A DNA stretch of 64,000 nt from assembly GCF_017068455.1 (NCBI RefSeq), contig NZ_CP070608.1:186001-250000 (forward strand). The letters are read 5' to 3'. A model generated the notes under the pieces. The model saw nothing but the letters and a program-made list of their open reading frames with translations, had not been told where the DNA came from and did no database searches. Each line of letters opens with the position of its first letter. Position 1 is the stretch's first letter. This DNA comes from Fulvivirga lutea. GTDB taxonomy: Bacteria; Bacteroidota; Bacteroidia; Cytophagales; Cyclobacteriaceae. The translations under genes and the position numbers were made by a program. This document shows, piece by piece, positions 15,310 to 23,418 of this stretch.

Positions 15310-17319
15310 ATGAAGGGGCTCATCTTACCTGTAATTTTCTCCTGTTTTTTGGCACTTGCAATGCTAATTTCTACAGCATCCTACGGCCAACAAACAAACA
15401 TCGATAAACAAGCTTTAGCTGATTCACTTTATGCACAAAGATTATATGTCGAATCGGCTCAACTTTATTCTGAGCTTTTTGAGGAACTAAATGAGCAACC
15501 GGAACAACTGGGAAAAATTGCTTACAGTGCCGGAAATGCCTTTGCCCGTTCAGGTGATTCTGAAAATGCCTTGGTCTGGTATGAAAAAGCATCGCATATA
15601 TTAAAAGAGGCAGAAGCATGGGACAATTATTTTATTGCCCAGGCTAAAATTGCGGATTTGCATGACGAAAAAGGAGATTATACTACTGCCATAACCCTTG
15701 GCGAAAAAGTAATAAATCATTTTATGCAACAAAAAGATAGCGTATACGCTGCCAAAACTTTGCATAATCTGGCTCTTTATTATTATCATAACAACAATCT
15801 CCAAAAAGCCATTGATTTACTTAGTCAGTCTGTTGGTTGGATTGGCAATAAGGATGATTTTCAAAAAGCTATTTCTTACAACCAGCTTGGTAATATTTGG
15901 GCGGATGACCTCGGTGATGAAAGAAAAGCTTTACACTACTATTTGAAAAGTCTGCAATTTAAGCTTAAAGGAGCCACACCACAATCAATATCGGCCTCTT
16001 ATAATAATGTAGGCATTTCTTATAAAAACCTTAATCAGCCTGATAGCGCACTCTTTTATTATCAAAAAGCACTTGAATCAGCCATTGAAAGTAATATCCC
16101 CCGAGCGCAATTTAACCCACTTACTAATTTGGCCAACTTGTATAAACGTGAAGGGGAAATTGAAAAAGCAACAAAAACATATGAGAAAGTGCTACTGCTA
16201 AAAGATTACATGACAGCCGTGCAACAAGTAGATATACATATTAATTTAGGTGCTGCCTATAACCAATGGCAAAAATATGATGATGCACTTAAACACCTGC
16301 TCATTGCAGAAGAGCTTGGAGCTGAAGTCTCTAGTCCCAGTGATCATGCACTCATCCAATCGCAAAAAGCAGTGGCCTATTCCAATACCGGCAACTATGA
16401 AAAAGCATTTGCAGCCCAAATAGCTTATACTACATTAAAAGACAGCATATATGCCCGAGAAAAAAGGCAGGAAATTGGTGAACTGATGATCAAATTTGAA
16501 ACTGCTGAAAAGGACCTTTTAATATTGGAGCAACAGAAGGCTATGCAACAACAAGAGCTTGAACTGCAAAAGCGTACTACTTTATTCATTGCCATCTTCA
16601 CTATTATACTAATAATATCAGGAGTGCTGTTTTATCTTTTCAAAAGAAAAGAAGCTGCCGCACAAAAAGCAGAGTTGGAATTGCGTTTGACAGAGCAACA
16701 AGAATTAACTCGAATACAACAAGAGCGCCTGCGAATTTCGAGAGAATTGCACGACAATATAGGCTCCTATTTAACATTGATGAGTGCATCTGTAGAACAA
16801 TTTGCCATTGCAAAGGAAGTAATCAATGATAAGAAAATTACAGAATTGAAAGGCACCTTGGCCATGAGTATGCGCGAATTGAGAAAGACAGTTTGGTTAC
16901 TTAACAAACAAGCTGTAAGTATTGATGAAATAACACTGAGGTTGCGTGATTTCTTTAAACCTCTACACCAAAACGGCACAAGGATATCCGTTGACTCTGA
17001 AGGAAATGGTGACTATACCTTAACTGAAATTCAGGCTACACATCTAATCCGAATTATACAAGAGGCTATTAATAATGCTTACAAATATGCGGCCTGCAAA
17101 CAAATTGACGTCAAATTAAAAACAGACAATAGCAATACTTTTCATTTTTCAGTTGCTGATAATGGTAAAGGTTTTAATGCCCAAACTGTTGAACATGGCA
17201 ATGGACTACACAATATGAGATCGAGAATAGAGGAGCTAAACGGTGACTTAGAGATATTTTCTGAAGCAGGAAAAGGCACTGAGGTAAAGGGAAGCTTTAA
17301 ATTAAAAGAATACGAATAA
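15310..17319 (+). CDS. TPR-type sensor histidine kinase (LytS/NarX-like)
   Basis: The 669-residue protein has an N-terminal signal or anchor segment, then six or more tetratricopeptide repeats (about 40-380) in the periplasm. A coiled coil with one membrane helix follows near 423-443, then a HisKA_3 dimerisation domain whose phospho-acceptor H481 lies in SRELHDNIGSYL. The HATPase domain has EAINNAYKYA (N box, about 586), DNGKGF and GNGLHNMRSR. It should sense an unknown periplasmic or membrane signal and phosphorylate the LuxR-type regulator encoded next. TTG 15301 is in frame upstream; ATG 15310 is preferred. Its last codons overlap the first regulator box at 17310. Confidence 0.9.
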   Translation: MKGLILPVIFSCFLALAMLISTASYGQQTNIDKQALADSLYAQRLYVESAQLYSELFEELNEQPEQLGKIAYSAGNAFARSGDSENALVWYEKASHILKEAEAWDNYFIAQAKIADLHDEKGDYTTAITLGEKVINHFMQQKDSVYAAKTLHNLALYYYHNNNLQKAIDLLSQSVGWIGNKDDFQKAISYNQLGNIWADDLGDERKALHYYLKSLQFKLKGATPQSISASYNNVGISYKNLNQPDSALFYYQKALESAIESNIPRAQFNPLTNLANLYKREGEIEKATKTYEKVLLLKDYMTAVQQVDIHINLGAAYNQWQKYDDALKHLLIAEELGAEVSSPSDHALIQSQKAVAYSNTGNYEKAFAAQIAYTTLKDSIYAREKRQEIGELMIKFETAEKDLLILEQQKAMQQQELELQKRTTLFIAIFTIILIISGVLFYLFKRKEAAAQKAELELRLTEQQELTRIQQERLRISRELHDNIGSYLTLMSASVEQFAIAKEVINDKKITELKGTLAMSMRELRKTVWLLNKQAVSIDEITLRLRDFFKPLHQNGTRISVDSEGNGDYTLTEIQATHLIRIIQEAINNAYKYAACKQIDVKLKTDNSNTFHFSVADNGKGFNAQTVEHGNGLHNMRSRIEELNGDLEIFSEAGKGTEVKGSFKLKEYE

Positions 17320-17328
17320 CTGCGTATG
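17310..17328. promoter_or_regulatory. 19-bp operator box copy 1 (before the response regulator gene)
   Basis: ATACGAATAACTGCGTATG has ATACG/CGTAT arms and ends 2 bases before a TTG (-33) element at 17331. It is repeated with one mismatch at 18127-18145 with identical spacing to the promoter. Confidence 0.7.
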
Positions 17329-17330
17329 TT

Positions 17331-17357
17331 TTGAAAAGCAGTTACATGTTACTTTTG
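17331..17357 (+). promoter_or_regulatory. Promoter of the LuxR-type regulator gene
   Basis: TTG (17331-17333), a 16-base spacer and TACTTTTG (17350-17357) match the Bacteroidota -33/-7 pattern. The operator box lies directly upstream. Confidence 0.65.
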
Positions 17358-17385
17358 ACGCTTAATATTGCATATAAATCTATAC

Positions 17386-18030
17386 ATGCCCATCAATATC
17401 GCCATAGCCGAAGACAATAGTTTTGCACTTACTGCACTACTGGAGCGATTAAAGACATACCCTGAAATTGATGTTAAATACACGGCACAAAATGGCTTGC
17501 AATTGCTGCAAAAACTGAACAGAAATAACAATATCGATTTGGTGCTCATGGACATTGACATGCCCGAAATGAATGGTGTACAAGCCACTGCTGAAGTTAA
17601 AACCCGATACCCTCAAATTAAAGTGCTCATGCTCACTATGTTTGACGATGAGGAGTTACTCTTTAAAGCTGTGATGGCGGGAGCATCGGGATACCTATTA
17701 AAAGAAGATAATGCCTCTCAAATATTTTTAGCCATCACCGATACTGTGGCCGGAGGAGCGGCCATGAGCCCCGCTATAGCCATGAAAACACTTAATCTTA
17801 TTCGACAACCTTTGGCAAAGGATAAAAAACAAGAGGATTTTGGGCTAACTGATCGTGAAATTGAACTTCTCCATCAGCTTAAAAACGGACTTACCTACGA
17901 AGAAATAGCCTCAAACTTGCACATCAGTTATCATACAGTGCGTAAACATATCGAAAATATATACCGCAAACTCCAGGTAAACAATAAGGTCGAAGCTGTT
18001 AAAAAAGCTTCTGACAATCGCATTGTTTAG
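17386..18030 (+). CDS. NarL/LuxR-family response regulator
   Basis: The 214-residue protein has a receiver domain (about 3-120) with the acidic pair ED at 9-10, the phospho-acceptor D56 in LVLMDIDMPEMNG and the conserved lysine in SGYLLKED. This is followed by a LuxR-type helix-turn-helix (about 148-205) with LTDREIELLHQLKNGLTYEEIAS and HTVRKHIENIYRKL. It is the evident partner of the TPR kinase encoded just upstream. An in-frame TTG at 17368 lies before the ATG; ATG 17386 is chosen. The 19-bp box before its own promoter suggests autoregulation (inference). Confidence 0.94.
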   Translation: MPINIAIAEDNSFALTALLERLKTYPEIDVKYTAQNGLQLLQKLNRNNNIDLVLMDIDMPEMNGVQATAEVKTRYPQIKVLMLTMFDDEELLFKAVMAGASGYLLKEDNASQIFLAITDTVAGGAAMSPAIAMKTLNLIRQPLAKDKKQEDFGLTDREIELLHQLKNGLTYEEIASNLHISYHTVRKHIENIYRKLQVNNKVEAVKKASDNRIV

Positions 18031-18126
18031 TTAGTCATAATTCCGTCCATTACAACAAAGGATTTTCAAATTGAATGGTCAGGCCTTTAATAATCCTCTA
18101 TCATTCCTCCACCTTTTATAATTAAA

Positions 18127-18145
18127 ATACGAAGAACTGCGTATG
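18127..18145. promoter_or_regulatory. 19-bp operator box copy 2 (before the secreted-protein pair)
   Basis: ATACGAAGAACTGCGTATG differs from copy 1 at a single base and also ends 2 bases before a TTG element (18148). Confidence 0.7.
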
Positions 18146-18147
18146 GA

Positions 18148-18174
18148 TTGCCTATAAGGTAGCTACTAGCTTTG
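18148..18174 (+). promoter_or_regulatory. Promoter of the 18200 gene
   Basis: TTG (18148-18150), a 16-base spacer and TAGCTTTG (18167-18174) reproduce the architecture of the regulator promoter at 17331. Confidence 0.65.
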
Positions 18175-18199
18175 ATACTATATTTTAAACTATGCTACT

Positions 18200-19201
18200 A
18201 TGAAAAAGATATGTATCCTGTTATTCGCTGCTCTAATTTATTCAGGAGTTCAAGCACAAAAAATCACCGAAAAAGAGGTTGATGGCAATGGTTCATTTAA
18301 AGGAAAACAATTTAAAAAAGCACCTAAAAGAATCTACATCAACAGTTTCAATGTTTATTTCCAAGTATTTGGTAGTGCGCGCGCAAATACCACAGGTGGT
18401 GAGTCATTGGGGAGATTAAAAGGCAATACCAATGTGGCCATGGGGGTGTTTTTGGATGGTGTTGATAATGCCGATTTCAAAGAATTAACCAACAAAGTTT
18501 ATGATCGTTATGTGTCAAATTTAAAAAATTTAGGCTATGAGATTATTTCTGCGGATGAAGCAGGAAAAACAGAAGAATTGAGTGATTGGGTAAGAAAAGA
18601 GGGTGGTGAAATAAATGCAGCTCAATCTGTGGGTTTTGTGAAAGTAACACCTGAAAATTATGCCTATTATGTAAAGCGCGAGACGAAAAAAGGGAAGGAA
18701 AAAAGCGGGACATTTGGCAATACCGGTGTGCTATCGAAGCAAATGAATGATGCCGTTATTGCCGATGTAAATATGACCTTCTACTTCGTGCAAATGAAAA
18801 CTTACGACAATGAGATTTTAGGTTACTCGCAAGTAACCGGAAAGCCCAATTTCCACATGCCGAGACTCCTGGGTGATATTAATAATCAGGTGTTAACCAG
18901 TGCCAATTATGCCTTTGGTAAAAATTTGACGGCTCCGGAGGCAGCTATAAATACAACTATAAAAAAAGGTATTTGGAGTGATAAACCTGTGTTTGACAGC
19001 AAAATGAAGTTTAAGGAGTCTGCAGTGGCCGGCAGTAAAGCAATACCTGATTATGCAGCAATCATTTTTGTAAATAATGCAAATATGTCTGCCTCGCATT
19101 ACATGCCTTGCGATGCTGAACTTTACAAAGCTGAAACTGAACGTATGATGAATGAGTTTCTGGATGTTAGCTTGAGTAGACTATCCGAAAACCTCAATTA
19201 A
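18200..19201 (+). CDS. Secreted protein of unknown function, predicted regulon member
   Basis: The 333-residue protein has a clear signal peptide (MKKICILLFAALIYSGVQAQ). The mature part has short strand-like stretches such as RIYINSFNVYFQVFG and DVNMTFYFVQMKTYDNEILGYSQVTGKP, and a C-terminal helix near RMMNEFLDVSLSRL. I do not recognise the family; the pattern recalls periplasmic proteins that bind partner polypeptides, but this is weak. It is preceded by the same box and promoter layout as the upstream regulator, so it is probably a direct target of that two-component system. The next gene starts one base after its stop. Confidence 0.75.
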   Translation: MKKICILLFAALIYSGVQAQKITEKEVDGNGSFKGKQFKKAPKRIYINSFNVYFQVFGSARANTTGGESLGRLKGNTNVAMGVFLDGVDNADFKELTNKVYDRYVSNLKNLGYEIISADEAGKTEELSDWVRKEGGEINAAQSVGFVKVTPENYAYYVKRETKKGKEKSGTFGNTGVLSKQMNDAVIADVNMTFYFVQMKTYDNEILGYSQVTGKPNFHMPRLLGDINNQVLTSANYAFGKNLTAPEAAINTTIKKGIWSDKPVFDSKMKFKESAVAGSKAIPDYAAIIFVNNANMSASHYMPCDAELYKAETERMMNEFLDVSLSRLSENLN

Positions 19202-19202
19202 C

Positions 19203-20150
19203 ATGAATTGTTGTCTGAGTAATTATTGGTCGTTTTTCCTTGTGGCTCTCTTGCTTGCAATCTCTGCATGCAGCGATGAGGAATCTTACAGCCCGGAAGT
19301 TGGAGAAACGACCAAAACCATTTCCTTTGATTTATATGCCGAAACAGGAAACAAATGGGTAAATAACTTTGCAGTATCCAATGACGGTGAGTTTGTATTT
19401 TACACTTCTGTCAATGAAGTATATCGCTATCATGTTGCCACTGGAGAAGAAACGGTAATTGTAACTACTATAAACCCACCATCGGGATTAAATTCTTGTT
19501 ATGTTCATTATATAGATGGCAAACTTTATGTCATCCATATTGATGATAACAAAAGTTATGTGCGTGTCTCATCTAATAATGGTGATTCATTTATAAACCA
19601 TCATGTAGGCACTAAACTTGGCTCCATTGACTTTGAAGGCCCTTTTTGGCGAGTGCTATTTAACAGATTACTTAAGCTTCCTGATGGATCTTTAATCATT
19701 CCATACTTGGGAGATAACATAGCCGTATCAAATGATGATGGTGCTTCCTGGTCTTTAAAGAAATCTGATATAGGTTTTATAACTGCCAATCAGCAAAACA
19801 AACTTTTTGGTATGGAAAGCACATGGACTGACGAATTTGGAAGGCAATTTCCAGGTGAAAAAGCTACTTCAAACAATGTGGGAACTACTTGGGAGCTTTA
19901 TGAAGACCATTTGCCAACGGCAGTAGACAGACAAAGTAATTTGGTGACAGTCAGAGACAACAGTATAGTAAAACTGACAAATGGAAAATTAATAACTTAT
20001 AACTGGGAAGCTCAAAAGAACATCATAAACACCTCATCTGATTATTACACGAACAGCGAAATCAATTTAAATGATGTTGAATTTGATCAGAATAATAATT
20101 TGTACCTGTTGAATTATGATGGAAATATTTACAAAACCAGATTAGATTAA
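19203..20150 (+). CDS. Lipoprotein with BNR/sialidase-type propeller repeats
   Basis: The 315-residue protein has a signal segment and lipobox (FFLVALLLAISAC, Cys about residue 23). The body forms a beta-propeller-like repeat series with Asp-box motifs, for example VSNDDGASWSL and the related VSSNNGDSF and SNNVGTTWEL. It is probably anchored in the outer membrane or exposed at the surface. Propellers of this kind bind glycans or proteins, and no catalytic residues can be assigned. It begins one base after the 18200 gene and should be co-transcribed under the same two-component control. A terminator follows at 20166. Confidence 0.75.
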   Translation: MNCCLSNYWSFFLVALLLAISACSDEESYSPEVGETTKTISFDLYAETGNKWVNNFAVSNDGEFVFYTSVNEVYRYHVATGEETVIVTTINPPSGLNSCYVHYIDGKLYVIHIDDNKSYVRVSSNNGDSFINHHVGTKLGSIDFEGPFWRVLFNRLLKLPDGSLIIPYLGDNIAVSNDDGASWSLKKSDIGFITANQQNKLFGMESTWTDEFGRQFPGEKATSNNVGTTWELYEDHLPTAVDRQSNLVTVRDNSIVKLTNGKLITYNWEAQKNIINTSSDYYTNSEINLNDVEFDQNNNLYLLNYDGNIYKTRLD

Positions 20151-20165
20151 AAGTTTTGATCAAAG

Positions 20166-20205
20166 AAATAGGTGGCATAACATTATTTAGAGCCACCTAT
20201 TTTTA
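20166..20205. terminator. Bidirectional terminator
   Basis: AATAGGTGGC (20167-20176) pairs with GCCACCTATT (20192-20201) across a 15-base loop, with A and T runs on the two sides. It serves the convergent genes ending at 20150 and 20210. Confidence 0.85.
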
Positions 20206-20209
20206 GATT

Positions 20210-20887
20210 TTACCCTTGTCTTTGATGCCTAATTACACCTTCAATTATTAAATACTGGGCAATTGAATAAGTTAGCATTACCCAAAAACCTGAATAAGCG
20301 AATGACTCCATAAACTTGTTGATGGCCAGCAGTGAATCTGATATCATAAAAAAGATCGCTCCACCAAACACGAGTCCGAAACTTTTAATCGGTGTATAAC
20401 CGTATCTCAAAAGTGCTGATATAGCCATGAACACGAGCACCGCTGCATATACTGTTACAGGTAGCCTCATATCGCCAAGGTTGGGTGATAGAATTGCTAC
20501 AAGTGCTACACCTGCCAAAACCAATGTGATGCTATGCCTTAGTTTCTGTGTAGGTAGCAATGGATTTTCAGCTTCTGCCCACCTTAATTTAAAATAGGAG
20601 ATTGCATACAGCACATGGGCAATTAAAAACGACACGAGCCCTAAAATGAAGTAAGTGGCATCAAGTTCCTGATACATTAGAAATGAATCGCCCAGCCAAG
20701 AAAACACCAGTGAAATGGCTACCAACCAAAAAGCAGTATCCTTTTTACTATTAGCGGTGATAAAATAAAGAAAAAGGAAAAGTACAATCAGTGGCTTACT
20801 GTAATGTTCAAAATCCCAGTCGAATATGTTTCGAGTAAGTTCCACAGCAGTTGCAGAAAAAAACAGGTATTTGAAAAGTTTATGCAT
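20210..20887 (-). CDS. YhhN-family (lysoplasmalogenase-like) membrane protein
   Basis: The 225-residue polytopic protein has about eight membrane helices and the YhhN signatures FSWLGDSFLMY (about 62-72) and GGAIFFMISDSLLAINKF (about 172-190), which contain the conserved acidic residues. Its human relative TMEM86B hydrolyses the vinyl-ether bond of lysoplasmalogen, but bacterial substrates are unclear. It overlaps the MFS transporter gene by 8 bases and is expressed with it. A bidirectional terminator follows. Confidence 0.88.
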   Translation of the reverse strand: MHKLFKYLFFSATAVELTRNIFDWDFEHYSKPLIVLFLFLYFITANSKKDTAFWLVAISLVFSWLGDSFLMYQELDATYFILGLVSFLIAHVLYAISYFKLRWAEAENPLLPTQKLRHSITLVLAGVALVAILSPNLGDMRLPVTVYAAVLVFMAISALLRYGYTPIKSFGLVFGGAIFFMISDSLLAINKFMESFAYSGFWVMLTYSIAQYLIIEGVIRHQRQG

Positions 20888-22064
20888 GTACAGTAGCCGA
20901 TTTTAAATTTTGCTTTCGTTTTCTAAGCAATAGGTATCCTAGAGCTATAAATGCCGTCACAGCCCCCATTCCGAAGGTTATTGGAAAATTAGCCGGATTG
21001 TTGGAAAAAGTCCATCCAGATAGAATAGCACCCATCATTATACCAAGCTCCAGTGCTATAAATGTAGTTGCCATGGCCTTGCCTCTACTCTTATCAGGAC
21101 TTAAATCTGCAGTCCATGCAAAAAGCGTTGGTGAGTTCATGCCTACAGCTAAACCATAAATAACGGCTCCAGTAAAAAATTGAGTTACACTCTCTGAAAA
21201 TCCGATGACAAGCAAAGAGATAATATAACAACTGGTAGAAAGCATTAATACAGGCTCCCTACCCCACTTATCAGAAAGTTTGCCAGCCAGAATTCTCACT
21301 AACAAGGAAGATAAGGTAAAAATCGAATAAAAATGACCCCTGTTTTTAATCCCTAAATGATCACTGAAATCTGGTATTACGGTTAATACTATGCCAAATG
21401 AAAAAACCGTAAGTGCCATTACGATTGATGGTGGCAAGGCAGTAGGCTCATACACATCGTGCTTGGTTATTTTTAAGTGAGACCATCTTAGCGACTCTTT
21501 ATTTTCCAGTGTTTCTTTCATGCCAACAAGTATTAATATTGAAAGAATTGCTAATACTGATGACGCGTAGAACATCACATCAATAGAATACATCAGAGTG
21601 ATTTTACTACCCAATGATGGACCAAACGCCATACCCGTAGTACCAAAGAACCCGGCAATACCCATGGCCTCACCTCTTTTATTAATGGGCACTACATCGG
21701 CTACATATGCCACCGTTCCGGTAGGTTTAAACCCAGTGGAGAAGCCATGAACAAGTCTTAGTGCAAAGAACCCTAATATAGTGGTAACGAATGGGTAGAT
21801 AAAACCCAACGCAAAACAAATGGATGCCCCAAAAACCATTACCGGAATACGACCCACCTTATCGGTAAGTTTACCGCTAAAAGGACGAGACAGACCGGCT
21901 GTAAGTGTGAATAGGGAGATGATAAACCCTTTGTAATCTTCACCTCCAAGCTTAGTTAGAAATGAAGGTAATTCAGGAATTATCATGTTAAAGCTCGCAA
22001 AAAACAGGAACGAGCTAGTACATAATAGCCAGAATTGAAAAGTATAGGTTCTCTGTTTCTCCAT
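20880..22064 (-). CDS. Major facilitator superfamily transporter
   Basis: The 394-residue protein has twelve predicted helices in two six-helix halves. The loop 2-3 motif GKLTDKVGRIPVMV (about 60-73) and its counterpart GKLSDKWGREPVLML (about 265) are both present, as is the helix-5 motif GFFGTTGMAFGPSLG. It probably exports drugs or small metabolites, but the substrate is unknown. It overlaps the YhhN-like gene downstream. The palindromic repeat module at 22097-22176 lies directly upstream. Confidence 0.9.
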   Translation of the reverse strand: MEKQRTYTFQFWLLCTSSFLFFASFNMIIPELPSFLTKLGGEDYKGFIISLFTLTAGLSRPFSGKLTDKVGRIPVMVFGASICFALGFIYPFVTTILGFFALRLVHGFSTGFKPTGTVAYVADVVPINKRGEAMGIAGFFGTTGMAFGPSLGSKITLMYSIDVMFYASSVLAILSILILVGMKETLENKESLRWSHLKITKHDVYEPTALPPSIVMALTVFSFGIVLTVIPDFSDHLGIKNRGHFYSIFTLSSLLVRILAGKLSDKWGREPVLMLSTSCYIISLLVIGFSESVTQFFTGAVIYGLAVGMNSPTLFAWTADLSPDKSRGKAMATTFIALELGIMMGAILSGWTFSNNPANFPITFGMGAVTAFIALGYLLLRKRKQNLKSATVHA

Positions 22065-22096
22065 TCAATTTTAAAGAGGGTGGTTGTGAAATAAAG

Positions 22097-22176
22097 TGTC
22101 ATTCCAAACTTGATTTGGAATCCTCAATTTCGATCTACTCGTAAACGAGAGATTCTGAATCAAGTTCAGAATGACA
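22097..22176. repeat. Palindromic repeat module, copy A
   Basis: TGTC plus a hairpin (arms ATTCCAAA/TTTGGAAT, 22101-22121) and a second hairpin (arms ATTCTGAA/TTCAGAAT, 22152-22172) plus GACA face each other. A short CTCG/CGAG stem lies between them. The hairpin consensus AT(T/G)CC..A.TTGAT..GGAAT recurs at 45616-45683 and 46022-46085. Confidence 0.8.
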
Positions 22177-22199
22177 GTAAATAAAAATTCAACAACTAA

Positions 22200-23295
22200 T
22201 TAAGCTTCAGATTTATCCTGATAACCAAGCAAAAATGCCTTGATATAATCATCTAAATCTCCGTCTAAAACATTTTGAACATCAGTGCGCTCAACGCCTG
22301 TTCTGGCATCTTTTATAAGTTTGTAAGGATGTAAAACGTAGTTTCTAATTTGCGAACCGAAATCAATTTTCATTTTACCTGCTTCCACTTTATCGCGTTC
22401 TGCATTTCTTTTCTCCAGCTCAAGCTGATACAATCGAGATTTAAGCATTTTCATGGCCATTTCTCTGTTGGCTAGCTGCGATCGTTCTACCTGGCACACT
22501 ACTACAATCCCTGTAGGCTTATGTGTCAGCTGCACTTTGGTTTCTACCTTGTTCACATTTTGTCCTCCTGCGCCACCAGAGCGTGAAGTATGTAATTCCA
22601 CATCAGCCGGATTGATTTCAATTTCTATTTCATCATCAATAACTGGCGAAACATATACTGAAGCAAACGAAGTATGTCTTCTTCCTCCAGAATCAAATGG
22701 AGAAATTCTTACTAGTCTGTGTACTCCAATCTCGGATTTCAGGTTTCCATAAGCGAAAGGCCCATCAATTTGCAAGGTGGCCGATTTAATACCTGCTACG
22801 TCCCCAGGCTGATAGTCCACCTGCTTTACTGAGTAGCCGTGGCTCTCGCCATACATAATGTACATTCTGTTTAGAATATCGCACCAGTCCTGCGACTCCG
22901 TACCTCCTGCACCGGGGTTAATTTCCAGCATCGCACCGAATTGATCTTCCTCACCGCTCAGCATTTTCTTGAACTCCAGGTCTTCCACAGCTTTCTCGGC
23001 CTCCTTGTAGGCAGCATTCAGCTCATCCTCCTCTACTTCATCGGCCTGATAGAACTCATAAAGTGTTTCCAGGTCTTCATACAGGGTTATAACCTCTGAA
23101 AAACTATCTGTCCAGACTTTTTTAGTGCGTATTCCTTTTAAGATTTTTTCTGCCTCTTTTGGGTCGTTCCAGAATTCTGGTTGGGCAGTTACCAATTCTT
23201 CTTCTTCTACTTCAGCTTTCTTCTTATCGTAGTCAAAGATACCTCCTCAAAGCCTCTACTCTGGCCTTCAAGTCTTTCAACTCGTCTTGTGTCAT
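22200..23295 (-). CDS. prfB: Peptide chain release factor 2 with programmed +1 frameshift
   Basis: RF2 terminates translation at UGA and UAA. The first frame starts with ATG at 23295 and reads [20 protein letters not shown] before an in-frame TGA. The slippery CTTTGAC is at 23238-23232 on the minus strand, preceded by AGGAGG (23247-23242), so ribosomes shift +1 and continue through [11 protein letters not shown]. The complete product is 364 residues. The long frame carries the GGQ loop ([11 protein letters not shown]). The codon-recognition tripeptide region shows SHGYS before a conserved domain boundary. TAGCTTTG at 23313-23320 is a good -7 box. The gene autoregulates through its own TGA. 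Confidence 0.95.
23232..23247 (-). promoter_or_regulatory. prfB programmed frameshift site
   Basis: On the minus strand AGGAGG, TAT, CTT, TGA, C occur in order with the same spacing as in E. coli prfB. The internal Shine-Dalgarno element stands out in a genome that barely uses such elements for initiation. Confidence 0.92.
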
Positions 23296-23359
23296 GTTCT
23301 GTAAATTTTCGTCAAAGCTAATGAAAATATGAAGTCTACATCCTACTTCATTTCAATAA

Positions 23360-23391
23360 AAGAGCCAACCGCCTGCTGGTGGTTGGCTCTT
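23360..23391 (-). terminator. Terminator after ilvE
   Basis: AAGAGCCAACC (23360-23370) pairs with GGTTGGCTCTT (23381-23391), and on the minus strand the stem is followed by TTTATT. Confidence 0.85.
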
Positions 23392-23418
23392 ATAAACCAA
23401 TTGACTGTGAATATATAA

